Origin: Fallopia convolvulus
Taxonomy: Eukaryota; Streptophyta; Magnoliopsida; Caryophyllales; Polygonaceae
Direction: 5' to 3'
Assembly: GCA_964016875.1 (NCBI GenBank)
Contig: OZ024736.1
Coordinates: 40,704,707-40,768,706 of the forward strand
DNA: 64,000 nt
A program made the position numbers and the translations under genes. The notes beneath the pieces are model-generated. The model was not told the DNA's origin and did no database searches. It worked only from the letters and a program-made list of their open reading frames with translations. Every line of letters starts with the position of its first letter. The first letter of the stretch is position 1. This document shows positions 21,598 to 32,922 of the stretch, piece by piece.

Positions 21598-24500
21598 ATG
21601 TGTGCTCGGATCACGGCGCAGGTCTACGCCGAGGACGCTGCCAGCCAGAGCTCGCGACCGAGGACCGACAAGGAAATCGTGACCGAGGCTAAGGGAAAGG
21701 CTAAGGTGGCTGCGCCGGCCGCGAGGGACGCGTACATGACGCAAACTCACGACCGGCGTGCCGATTACAAAAGCAACAACAACAACAAAAGCAACAACAA
21801 TAACAGAGGCAACAACGACAATAGAAACAACAACCGCTACGACAATCGTGGCGGTGGTGGTTGGAGCTGCTTCGGCGGGAAGCCACGAGGTTACCGAGGC
21901 AAAGGTGGCCCCGCCTACAACCCAAACGAGAAAAAGCGCGCCAACCCCGCGTCGGGGGCTAACCTCGTGCAGCAGGACCCAACCCGGCCCCGACCAAGCA
22001 ACACGGAGCACCAAGCTTCGGCGAGGCAGTCGCGCTCCGGGCAAGCCTCCGCGCCCGATGGGTACATCAATACCATCTCGGGCAGACCCTCGCTTGCGGG
22101 CTCGAGCCAGGCGGAAAGAAAAAGATACGCGAGGGCAAGTCACCATGAGCCCTCGGTATACAGCGTGACACAAACCTCACGATCCCACGTGGGTATGGCC
22201 TTCACAACAGAGGACGCCGAAGGGCTCCATATGCCCCACTCCGAACCCCTGGTGATACACGCTCAGTTGGGCTCTAAAATAGTGAAGCGAATACTGGTGG
22301 ACACGGGTTCCTCCGTAGACATCATGTATTTTGGCGCTTTTGAGCAGCTAGGGATCTCCCCGACATCCTTGAGGCCCTACGCTGGGAAGCTCACCTCTTT
22401 CTCGGGAAACGAGGTCGAGGTCGCTGGTCTCATAGACCTGTGGATGACCCTCGGTACTGGCCCGACAACAAGGACCGAGGTAATAGAGTTTACGGTGGTG
22501 CACCTGCCCTCGGCTTACAATGCAATCATCGGGAGAGTCTCCTTGATGAAATTTCAGGCGGTGGTCTCCATTTACCACCTGAAAATGAAGTTCCCCACCA
22601 GCGTGGGTGTCGGAGAGGTGAAAGGCAACCAAGAAGAGGGCCGTGTATGCTACATGACCTCGGCTAAGCAAAAATGCTCTGTGTTCATGGTAGAGACTTC
22701 GGGTGAAGCAGACCTCGAGGTCCGGGATTTCACAATACCCACTCCCAAGGCAGAAAGAAGGGTGATCACCCCCTTCGGGAACAAATCAGAGAAGATCTAC
22801 CTCGGGGGTTGCCTTACTGGGAATGCAGCAGCGTCACTAGAAGCCCTGCTTGCTGGGTCCGGCGACGTGTTCGCCTGGACTACAAAAGATCTCCGAGGTG
22901 TGCCTTGGACCCTGGCCCAGCACTCCCTGAACATCGACGTCGCCCTTCGTCCTGTGGTGCAGCGTCGAAGAAAAATGAACGAAGAAAGGGCAACCGCCGC
23001 AAATGAAGAGGTGGCCAAGCTGCTGGCCGCAGATTTCATACGCGAAGTCCAGTATCCGAAATGGTTGTCCAATGTCGTCTTGGTCAAAAAGGCCAGCGGC
23101 AAGTGGCGGATGTGTGTAGACTTCAAAGACCTCAACAAGGCATGCCCCAAAGACAGCTACCCCCTGCCCTCGATCGACACACTTGTAGATTTGACCGTTG
23201 GGCATGAGGTCTTGAGTTTCCTCGACGCCTACTCGGGGTACAACCAGATCTCGATGAATCCCCGTGACGAGGAAGAGACATCCTTTATCACTCAGCGGGG
23301 GACATACTGTTATAAGGTCATGCCGTTTGGCCTCAAGAACGCGGGAGCCACAATCCAACGCCTCGTCGATCGGGTTTTTAAAGATCACCTGGACAGGAAC
23401 GTATCCGCCTACGTCGACGACATCGTGGTACGGAGCAAGGGCCCCGAGGAGCACCTGGCTGACCTCGCCGAGGTTTTCACCACCCTCGGACACCACCAGC
23501 TCAGCCTGAACCCCGAGAAGTGCATTTTTGGCGTGTCCTCGGGAAAGTTTTTGGGATTCATGATCAGCGAGCGCGGGATCGACGTCAACCCCGCCAAAAT
23601 AGAATCTATCCTCAGAATGAGGTCTCCCCGATCTCGTACCGAGGTACAAAGACTCAACGGCGCTGTAAACTACTTGGGGAGGTTTTGCTCCCGCCTAGTA
23701 GACAAGTCCCTCCCATTCTTCGCCGCCCTCAAAAAGAACGACAAGTTCGTCTGGGACGAAAGACTCGAGACAGCCTTCTCTGAGTTAAAAACCTTCCTCA
23801 CCAAGCTCCCCACCTTGTCACCTCCACGCGCGGGCGAAGATTTGCAACTGTATGTGGCGGTGAGTCCCGAGACCGTCAGCGCGGTGCTCACAAGAGAGGC
23901 CATGCACCCGGTATACTTTGTGAGCCGCGTGCTCCAGCCCGCGGAGCAGAGATATTCCCCGGCAGAAGATGGCGCTGGCTGTAGTGACCGTCGCAAGGCG
24001 ACTACGCCCATACTTCCACGCACATCCCATCCAGGTTCTTTCGGACCTCCCACTTCGTCAGATTCTGCATCAGCCCGCTCTCTCCGGACGTATGACCAAG
24101 TGGGCCGTCGAGCTCTCCGAGTTCGATATCAATTATCTTCCGAGAACCGCGATGAAGGGACAAGCCCTCGCCGACTTTATGGTGGAGGTCACCTTCCCCG
24201 AGACAGACACAAGCTCGGACGAATGGAAAGTGTTCGTTGACGGCTCACGATGTGACGCCGGTGGCGGGGCCGGGGTGTTCCTCGCTAGACCCTCAATCGA
24301 GACGGAGTATGCTATCAACTTCGCCTTTGATGCCACCAACAACGACGCCGAGTATGAGGCCATGATCGCCGGGATCGAGATGGCGCTACTCAACGGAGCC
24401 CGCAAAATCAGGGTCTACACAGATTCCGAATTGGTGGCGCGACAACTCAACGGCCAATACGACACCAGAACAAGTTTTCTGCCCGCTTACCGAGCAAAAG

Positions 24501-25903
24501 TCAAGGCCTTGGTCTCATGCCTAGAAACCTTCGCGGTGGAGTCAATCCCGCGAACCTCAAACACAAAGGCGGATGCCCTTGCCAGGTTAGGCTCCGCGCT
24601 TCCCTTGGATGTGGGGAATCGCGTAATGGTGGAGAGAAAGCTCTCGCGAAGTGTCGATAGCGAGGTCATGTCCATAAGGACCGAGGACTGGAGGTCCCCG
24701 GTAACGAGGTACATACAAAGCGGCATCCTCCTAGAGGACCCCGCGCTGGCCAGAAAACTAAAGATGCAAGTTGCCCGCTACTGCGTCGTCGGCGACCAGC
24801 TTTATCGTCGGGGATACGCCGAACCCAACCTGCTGTGCATACCGCCCGAGGCCACGGACCACGTCCTCTACGAGGCCAACGAGGGAGTTTGTGGGGGACA
24901 CCCGGGGTGGAGATCTCTGGCACACAAAATCGTCCACTTGGGGTACTTCTGGCCCACTCTCCGACAAGACGCAAAAGCTTACGTCCAAAAATGCGCCGGA
25001 TGCCAGAAACACGGGAACGTCCAGCACTCCCCAACGGCTCCCCTCCGCAGCATTCACGCGCCATGCCCATTCGCAATGTGGGGAATGGACATTTTAGGCC
25101 CTTTTCCTAAAGCTGCTGGTCAAGTGCAATACATCTTGGTCATCGTGGACTACTTCATGAAGTGGATCGAAGCACAAGCAATGGCAAAAATCACCGGGGC
25201 AAAGGTCTGCGAGTTCCTGTGGAAGAACCTCGTCTGCCGTTTCGGTGTCCCCATGAAAATCATGACCGACCATGGCCCCCAATTCGACTGCGAAGAAACT
25301 CGGACATTCTGCTCTGAGCTGGGCATCAACCTCAAATTTTCCTCCGTAGCTCATCCCCAGTCCAATGGCCAGGTAGAAAACGTCAATGCCCGCATCTTGA
25401 CAGACCTCAAAAAGCGCCTGGGCATGGCACAGGGCCGCTGGGCCGAATTACTTCCACTCGTCCTCTGGACGTATCGCACGACCTCGCGCCGCGCAACGGG
25501 CGAGACCCCCTTCGCTCTTACCTACGGGGCGGAAGCCCTCGTTCCCGTAGAAACCCTAATTCCATCAACCAGGGTGTACAACTTCGACGAAAAAGAAAAT
25601 GAGGCCAAGCTCAAAATCGAACTGCAGTTCCGAGACGAAATCCGCGAGGTAGCGCACCTGCGCTCTAGAGAATACAAGCGACGTGTCGCCGTATACCACG
25701 ACAAAAAGGTCAGACCTCGCCTCTTGACCACGGGAAACCTCGTGCTAAGACGCACCGAAGGAGGAAAACTGGACCCTAACTGGGAAGGACCCTACATCCT
25801 CGGAGAAGAAGTCGCGCCCGGGGCTTTCAAACTCAGGGACGACGAGGTGCGCACACTGAGCAAAACATGGAACGTCGTACGACTAAAAAAATATTACATG
25901 TAG
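21598..25903 (+). pseudogene. Pol region of element 2, frameshifted
   Basis: Same domain order as element 1: Asn-rich stretch, protease (VDTGSS near 22300), RT with YVDD near 23410, RNase H, second RNase H, integrase with HHCC and D,D,E residues. A two-base deletion near 23964 breaks the frame inside the first RNase H; downstream codons stay open to the stop at 25903. Integrase motifs GMDILG, TDHGPQF and NGQVEN are intact. Between the second RNase H and integrase this copy has a few codons that element 1 lacks. Confidence 0.92.
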
Positions 25904-25959
25904 AAACTCGAAACCCCGTTGTTCCTCACAGTTGGTAAATAAAGGATTGCAGGCTTTTC

Positions 25960-26615
25960 TAAAAATGCTCCCTCGTTGAAAAATTTCACCCCTCGCTTCA
26001 CGCTTGGGGTTGGAGAATCTCGTTTGAAAAAACGTTCCACCCCTCGCTTCCCGCTTGGGGTTGGAGAATCTCGCTGAAAAACTCCACCCCTCGCTTCACG
26101 CTTGGGGTTGGAGAATCTCGTTCGGAAAAAAAGTTCCACCCCTCGCTTCCCGCTTGGGGTTGGAGAATCTCGCTGAAAAATTCCACCCCTCGCTTCCCGC
26201 TTGGGGTTGGAAAATCTCGATCAAAAGAAATTCCACCCCTCGCTTCCCGCTTGGGGTTGGAGAATCTCGTTTGAGAAAAATTCCACCCCTCGCTTCACGC
26301 TTGGGGTTGGAGAATCTCGTTTGAAAGAAATTCCACCCTTCGCTTCACGCTTGGGGTTGGAGAATCTCGTTTAAAAGAAATTCCACCCCTCGCTTCACGC
26401 TTGGGGTTGGAGAATCTCGTTTGAAAGAAATTCCACCCTTCGCTTCACGCTTGGGGTTGGAGAATCTCGTTTAAAAGAAATTCCACCCCTCGCTTCACGC
26501 ATGGGGTTGGAGAATCTCGTTTAAAAGAAATTCCACCCCTCGCTTCACGCTTGGGGTTGGAGAATCTCGTTTGAAAAAAAATCTTTCCACCCCTCGCCTC
26601 CCGCTTGGGATACTA
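25960..26615. repeat. Minisatellite array, about 13 units, element 2
   Basis: Same unit as in element 1 but spaced about 50 bp, with linkers such as TCGTTTGAAAGAAATT. It begins about 60 bp after the pol stop, exactly as in element 1. Several neighbouring units alternate two variants (CACCCTTCGC/CACCCCTCGC), showing local pairwise duplication. Confidence 0.95.
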
Positions 26616-26986
26616 GCGAGGTTCGTGAACCCCCTAAGACGCCGGGATTCGCGGACGGCTATTTTTTAGGTCGGAACGAACTTCCAGAACAAACGAGGTC
26701 CGAACAGAGGCTCACGACCTCGTCGCAGGACTACAACACCCGGTGTGGTCCGAGCCCCAAAAAAGATGTGACACTCGCACCATGGGGTTGGACGGATAAG
26801 GACTGGCATATGCAAGAAAGTTTCAAGTCTAAAGCAAACAAGCATAGGAAAAGAAAGTAACGAAGCTGATAAAAATAAAAGCAGGTGTTTCGATTACAGA
26901 CCCCGTAGGGTCACCCAAACAAAAAAAAATAAAGAAAGAAAGATGTTTTAATTACAAACCCCGTAGGGCCACCAGAGAAAAGTTCA

Positions 26987-29802
26987 TCATTTCTTCGAGG
27001 TTTCAGCCCCGGGACCGGTAAGATCGATGGTTTTAGGAGTTTCGGCGGAGGCAGCCGAGGCTTCAGCAGGAGCAGTCCCAGCAGGAACAGGGGCAGCGGA
27101 GGCAAGAGGCGCGGGCGCACTAGACGCGGGCTGAGGTCACGTGGAGGTTAACTCCGGGTTCCCTCCAATGGGCTCTACCTCGGGAGGCGCGGTGCTGGAC
27201 ATAGTCCCGTCCTCGTTGAGGAAGAACTCACCTTCCCCCTCGGGATCCTTCGACCCCAGCTCCCCCATGGTTTCGTTGTAGTTGGGGTTGAAGAAGACGA
27301 TCTGGGGGTCGAGGTGCCCATACTTGGCCACCGCCTGTTTTACGCCCATGCGGACCGCCTGGTGGAACATTGTCCTCACGCTCTCCACCGGCTCCGCCTT
27401 GTACTCCTCCGAGTCCACATACTTGGGACCCGCGGCCTCGACCTCCTTGTTAAGCTCAACAACGCGCCCCTCGAGGCGCCTGATCTCCTCCTCGGCCCTC
27501 AGAAACTCCGCTTCCTTCGCCTTGAAGAACTCATGCTCGGCGGAGAGCTTGCCTCGAAGCCCTTCAACCTCGCCCCGCAGAACCTCGGCCTCACCCCTCG
27601 CCCTCTTCTCCCCCTCCCTCGCCGCCTTTACCTCCTCCCTCGTTGCGGCCTCCGCGGCCTCTACCCGCTTCTTGGCCGCAGCCTCCGCGGCTTTGGACGA
27701 CTCCGCGACCTCGGCCAGCTCCTTGGCCTGTCGCTCGCACACCTCGCTACGGGCCCGAAGCGCCGCCTCCATCTTGTCCATCCTCGAATGAAGTAGGACG
27801 ATGCGACTTCGGTTGTAATTATCAAAAAAGGTGTGTTGCAAGTTCACAGAAGGATGAGAAAAGAAACAAGAAAGAGACAAGAATTAAACACACAGACAAA
27901 AAAAAGAAGAAGAGCTTACCATGGCCGAGTACCGAGCGGCCTCATCGTCAAGCGCCGCCTCGGTGAGGTTGTTGGCCCACGCGACCTCCTCCTTGTAATC
28001 CCCCTGAGCCCAATCCAACGGGGCCCCTCTGATGGGTCCAGGGAAGTGAAACCTGGCAGGATGGGGGCCTGTATCCCCACGGCTTCGCCCCTCGAAGTTG
28101 AAAGCAGGAATGAGTTCCAGATCCCGCGAGCTTCGTTGGTGGTCGCCCGACCGGAGTTTCTTTTTCTTCTCGGGGGACGACCCCGCTTCCTTCCTCTTCC
28201 GCCCGGCCTTATCGTCGGAAGCCCGGGGTGGATGGGTGGTCTCCTTCGTGGTGGCCCCTTTTGACGGAAACACATCAGGCCTTTTTTCCCCTTGGGGCGG
28301 CCCCGTGACGTCCCACTGCGACGCCCTCGAGACGTTCCCCTTCGGCAGGGCTCCCCCTGCCGCGGCCGTTGGTGGGACAGGTCCCGGTTGTGTTGTACCT
28401 GTCCTCGCCTGCGAGCTCGGCTGCGAGCTCGGCTCGTTGATTGAAATCCCCTTGGGGACCCGGGGAGCAGGGGTCTTAGAAGTAGACGTCATAGGCTGTT
28501 TCCCCTTCGACGTCGTGGTAAGAGCGTGCAAAAGATCCACTGTCAAGAAAGGAGTAAAAAGAAAACGGCAGGTTAAGACGAGGTCAGAAACGAATGAAAC
28601 GGGGTGTATAACCCCGCAAACATACAAGTAAAAAGAAAACAGCAGGTTAAGACGAGGTCAGAAACGAATGAAACGAGGTGTATAACCCCGCAAACATACA
28701 AGGAAAAAGAAAACAATCAGGGAAATAGTGATAATAAAATACCGTCTCCGCCCTCGCGAGGAGGGAAACTGAGGCTCAGCCCGGCCCGCTCCAGCTGGTC
28801 CTGAGAAAGGTAGCGCTCGTATGGCGCCTGGTACGTTGTGGCGTACTTGGCCTTGAGCGCCTGGAACTCGGCGACCTTGTACGGGCACACGCATCTCTCG
28901 TAGTTACCCGGTGCCACAGGGAAATTAAGATATCTCCCGCTGAGGTCTCGGACCAAAAACCATTTAGGTTTCCACGTCCCGACATTCGACTAGGTCGTAA
29001 TAATTTTAACGTTCGGTGTGCTGAGGTTGACCAGGGAACAGCGAGGTTCTCTCCTCGCCAAGACTAACGCCGACAAGTCACTGAGATTCGGCTCGTCCAG
29101 AAGCTCCCGGCTTCGAACTGTGTAAGCACATAACAGTCGCCAGGCATTCGGGAACAACTGAGCGGGGCAGACACCCATGGCCCACAAAAAATCAACGATG
29201 TGCTGGGCCAAGGGCAGCCTAAAGCCCGCTTGGAGACTGACGAGGTTCACGACCGCACACCCCTCGTAGGACGCCAGGGGTCGCCCCTCCTCCTCTGGCA
29301 ATGCCAACTCGACTCCCTCGGGCCAGGGGAAATCTTTAGCTATGTCCGCGAGGTCGTCCAGCGTCAAATCGGTGGCCACCCCCTCGGACAGGTAAGCCTC
29401 GGGAGTGCTCGAACTCATAGGAATTCGTTCTCTGAGGATGACGGGAATGTTGGACACAGCGTCGGTAATGTAGGCCTCGGGGAAGCTCGACGGCACATAC
29501 GCGGCCGAAGCTGAGGCAATCGCCGCGTCCAACCTCGCCTCGACCTCAGCGGTGATCACATCAGGAGAAGAAGAGGAAGTCATTTCAACACCAGAATATA
29601 TGCGCAGGCGGGGGAAGTACGAATTGATCGAAACAACAGAGTCACTGGATGAGGGCTCGCTGAAGACCAACGAAGGAGAACTTGGGTTCTGAGAATCACT
29701 AGGCTCTACACTTCCTACGGACTCGGAGACCTCTTGATAGAAATTCTCTTGAAAATTGAAGACAAAGCCGGGCGGTGGGCTCGCAGAGGCTCTCCTAGGC
29801 AT
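26987..29802 (-). pseudogene. Antisense spliced gene (aORF) of element 2, broken
   Basis: Equivalent of the element 1 gene. Exon 1 is 29802-28743 (1,060 bp, the same length as in element 1). Exon 2 is 28539-27920 (620 bp, four extra codons in frame). Exon 3 would start at 27835. Damage: TAG at about 28992 in exon 1; the acceptor before exon 3 reads AA instead of AG (27837-27836); TGA at 27139-27137 in exon 3. The native end is visible at 26989-26987 after a TSKK ending. Conserved length, frame and donor sites beside these lesions show that the gene was once under selection and is now decaying here. Confidence 0.8.
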
Positions 29803-29884
29803 GAAAAGACAACGTCCAGGCCGCGAAAAGCTAGCACCTGGAAAAGAAAAGGTCAGTAAGGCACTAAAGGCAAGACAACCAAAG

Positions 29885-30165
29885 AGAAAAAACACGAAGT
29901 CATGACCCCGTGAAAGAAGGAAAAACGAGGTCAAAACCCGAGATCGAAGAACGAGATCATGACCCCGTGTAAGAAGGAAAAACGAGGTCAAAACCCGAGA
30001 TCGAAGAACGAGATCACGACCCCGGGAAAGAAGGAAGGACGAGGTTGAACCCAAGATCAAAGCACAAAGATCATAACCTCGAAAAGAAAAGAGCACGAGG
30101 TCATAACCTCGAAAAGGAAAAAGCGCGAGATCGCAACCTCGGGGGACAAAGCAATGCGAGGTCAT
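29885..30165. repeat. Short direct repeats in the antisense 5'-UTR intron, element 2
   Basis: Two or three units of about 58 bp (AACGAGATCATGACCCCGTG, A/G spacer, ACGAGGTCAAAACCCGAGAT), then the 31-bp CGAGGTCATAACCTCGAAAAG type also seen in element 1. All carry the GAGGTC / ACCTCG words. Confidence 0.7.
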
Positions 30166-30404
30166 AAAAGGAAAGGCCACGTGGCATCCTACGCGCTACT
30201 CTGACAGGATAGGACGGCAAAGAAGAATTTGAAGCGCCAAAAGAAAGGAAAGAGAAAGAAGGCCAACCAACGGTGGAAGCCAGCGGTGGAAGCCCAAACG
30301 TCCCGTCAAACAGACATCATGACGTTTGGGCTCCCGAGGGTTTTCGAAATTCGAAAAGTGGTGGGCGGAGGAACAGAAGCTCAACCGTCACCCCAAGCAA
30401 AAAA

Positions 30405-30705
30405 GAGAGGGGGAGAGAAGCAATAAACCCAAAAGCCCAACGGTACCCTCACGACGACAACCGCCCCCCACCACCGTCTCACCACCGCAACACCGCCCCC
30501 CAGAGCGTAACACAGAAAAAAGAGGGGAGAAATGCAGAACGAAAAAGAAAAAGCGAGGGGGAGAGAAGCAATAAACCCAAAAGCCCAGCGGTACCCTCAC
30601 GATGACAACCGCCCCCCACCACCGTCTCACCACCGCCTCACCACCGCAACACCGCCCCCCAGAGCGTAACACAGAAAAAAGAGGGGAGAAATGCAGAACG
30701 AAAAA
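30405..30705. repeat. Tandem duplication, about 150 bp unit, two copies
   Basis: GGGGGAGAGAAGCAATAAAC begins both copies (about 30410 and 30558), and AGAGCGTAACACAGAAAAAA ends both (30502 and 30661). The second copy has an extra 11 bp (CTCACCACCGC). Not duplicated in element 1. Confidence 0.85.
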
Positions 30706-31269
30706 GAAAGGAGAGGAAACGCAAAAAACCAAGGGGAGACAAGGGCACTACGGAACAAAAACCATACCCAACGCCGTCGCGCAAACAACAAAGAAGCACC
30801 CAGAAATCACCAAACACCCACCCAGATGCAAAGCGGAACGAAGAAAGGACAAAGAAACACCCAGAAATCACAAGCACCCACCCAGATGCAAAACGAAACG
30901 AAGAAGGGGCAAATAAAATAACAAAAGCTAAAACGCCAAGAAACACACAACCCTGCCACCGCCGCTTCGCAACCGTGACACCGGCGCGAAGCGTCGGGCG
31001 ACACACCGTCGCCCTTACAAAACACGAGGCAAAAGGCGAGCAAAGGAAGAATCAAAGGCAAAAAAATACCAAAAGACAGGAGAAAGAAGATCGAGAACTT
31101 ACTTGTTTAAAGGTCGACGAACGGGAGGCGGTGGCGCAACTGGCGAACGGCAAGAAGCTCGTCGGAAACCGTCTGGAGAAACCGCTCAGAAGAAACCGAA
31201 GAGATAAAGAGAGAGAAGGAGCGAAAATATTGGAGAGAGAAGATGAGGGGGAGGCGTGTGAGATACGCC

Positions 31270-31279
31270 CTTATATAGA
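31270..31279 (-). promoter_or_regulatory. TATA box of the antisense gene, element 2
   Basis: Minus strand CTATATAAGG followed by a TC-rich leader, same layout as in element 1. Confidence 0.6.
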
Positions 31280-31533
31280 GCAGATTTGGGCCTCCCCCAC
31301 TCCCGAAAGGCTTCTTAAAAACCTGTCTCACCTGGACGACCCACTAAGCAAAGAATGGCGAAAAGGCCCAAGAGTCTTCATCCGCGCAAAACAAGAAGAG
31401 AACCTAAGTACAGAGCCTCACACCTCGCAAAGCGCCCTCCCAACCTCGAGAACGTCATAAACCTCGCATCTCACGGATCCAGGGAACTTATGCCCTGCGA
31501 CCCTCGGGGCGAGGCCCCCAGGCCATGGGGTTG

Positions 31534-32302
31534 TGATGATACCCAAAACAGTAGAAGCAAAAAGTGGGCCCAAAAGGGCCCCCATAAGCAAACTAGGGAC
31601 CCACGTCATGGCCGGTTATTTAAAAACAAAACTCCCAACAGATGCGAGGTTTCTCGAACATCCCGGAACGAGGTCTCGACCTCGTTACCGACTCTACTGA
31701 TACGTCCGCCCGCTCGAACCAATCACAAGCGACCTCACTCCCGAACCAATCACCAGCAACCTCACTCCCAAGCCAATCACAAGTGACCTCACTCATGGAC
31801 CAATCAAAAACCCTTATTTCGAGTATCCCACATCGAACATTGGCCTAAACTCAGCCCCTCAATTCTCTATAAATAGAGAAGAACCTCGTAGGAAGAGGGG
31901 GTCGAAAAAACCACTTGAACTCAAGAACCCTCTTGTTTGTTAAAGATCGACGTGATAGGAGCACCGTCAAAAGACCTCGCTACAGATAAGAGAAACCCAC
32001 AAAATACCCCAAAGTCGCACAGGGATCTCGCTCACGCCTAAAACCTCACTACAGAAACTCATAAAACTCCCTACATCATATCCTCAAGTCTACCTCGCCC
32101 TAGAATCGACCTCGCAACATTAGGTGCGATCTCGTAACCTTGTAGGAGGTCTAGGTGTAACTCTCAAAGTTGTACATCAACCTCGTAGGTTTGTAACCTC
32201 GCTACCACAGAAAAATCATAAATAAATGAGCAAGTGTTTGCACTCAAATATAATAATCTTATTTCTTGTCTCGTAGCATAGCCGTTATTTCGGGTTTCAT
32301 CA
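31534..32302 (+). repeat. 3' LTR of element 2
   Basis: 769 bp, TATAAATA at 31868-31875. Followed by the target duplication CAAGT at 32303-32307. Confidence 0.96.
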
Positions 32303-32440
32303 CAAGTGGTTGCGGAGAAAGAATCGAAACGAAGAGACATCTTCTGGGCTTACGACACCATCAAAGTTAAGCTTGGTGTGATTTTTGTTTGGGCTTTTTC
32401 CCACCTAAGATTTGTTCATCTCTTTCTAAATCTCGAGCCT
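32303..32440 (-). pseudogene. LINE-type RNase H relic, 5' part, split by element 2
   Basis: Minus strand carries KLNFDGVVSPED and FLRN just before the insertion point; the frame is continued at 19772 and below on the other side of element 2. KLNFDG is the usual start of plant LINE RNase H domains. Confidence 0.55.
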
Positions 32441-32870
32441 CCCGTGCTAGAGCAAGAAAACTCCAGGGCGTTAGCATTTGTCATTCGGTTATCTATTTAT
32501 GAATGAACTCGCATATATTATTTTGGCTTATTTATGTTTCACTATTGTTGATATCAAAAGCTTTCATATTCCTGTCGGTAATAATATTATTATCTTGTAA
32601 ATTTGGATATTAGCTTTTATATGTTTTGTATTCTTGTAAAGGTTAAAAAAAATTTCCAAAAAGCTTTTACACGTGTGAGTCGTGTGACCACATTATACCT
32701 TCCAATTATATACTCACACTAGTCTCACCTAGCTCTCCAACACTATATTGTTATGGATCATCATTAATCATCATTCATCGGTCACCTTAATTGATTTGCT
32801 TTAATGGCTGGTTTAGTTCTCCGGAACGCGCGCTTAACTTTCATGAGGGTTTCAGAGAGATCGATGCAGT
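32441..32870. other. Intergenic, no gene seen
   Basis: AT-rich sequence between the RNase H relic and the poly(A) end of the LINE. No domain or repeat recognised. Confidence 0.6.
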
Positions 32871-32922
32871 ATTTTTTTTTTTTTTGGTCATAAAGCGGGA
32901 CGTCGTCCGTTAAAAACTTTTA

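Larger units (their letters stand above)
29838..31102 (-). other. Predicted 5'-UTR intron of the antisense gene, element 2
   Basis: Donor GTAAGT begins at 31102 and the acceptor TTCTTTTCCAG ends at 29838 on the minus strand, matching the sites in element 1. It contains a tandem duplication near 30405-30705. Confidence 0.5.
19773..32302 (+). mobile_element. Complete Ty3/gypsy retrotransposon, Tat lineage (element 2)
   Basis: 12,530 bp with two TG..CA LTRs and 5-bp target duplication CAAGT. Same plan as element 1 but with a much shorter minisatellite. The LTRs differ at about seven bases and two single-base indels by eye (about 1%), so insertion is recent. Nevertheless gag-pol has one stop and two frameshifts, and the antisense gene has two stops and a lost splice acceptor. 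It would need proteins from another copy to move. Confidence 0.97.
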
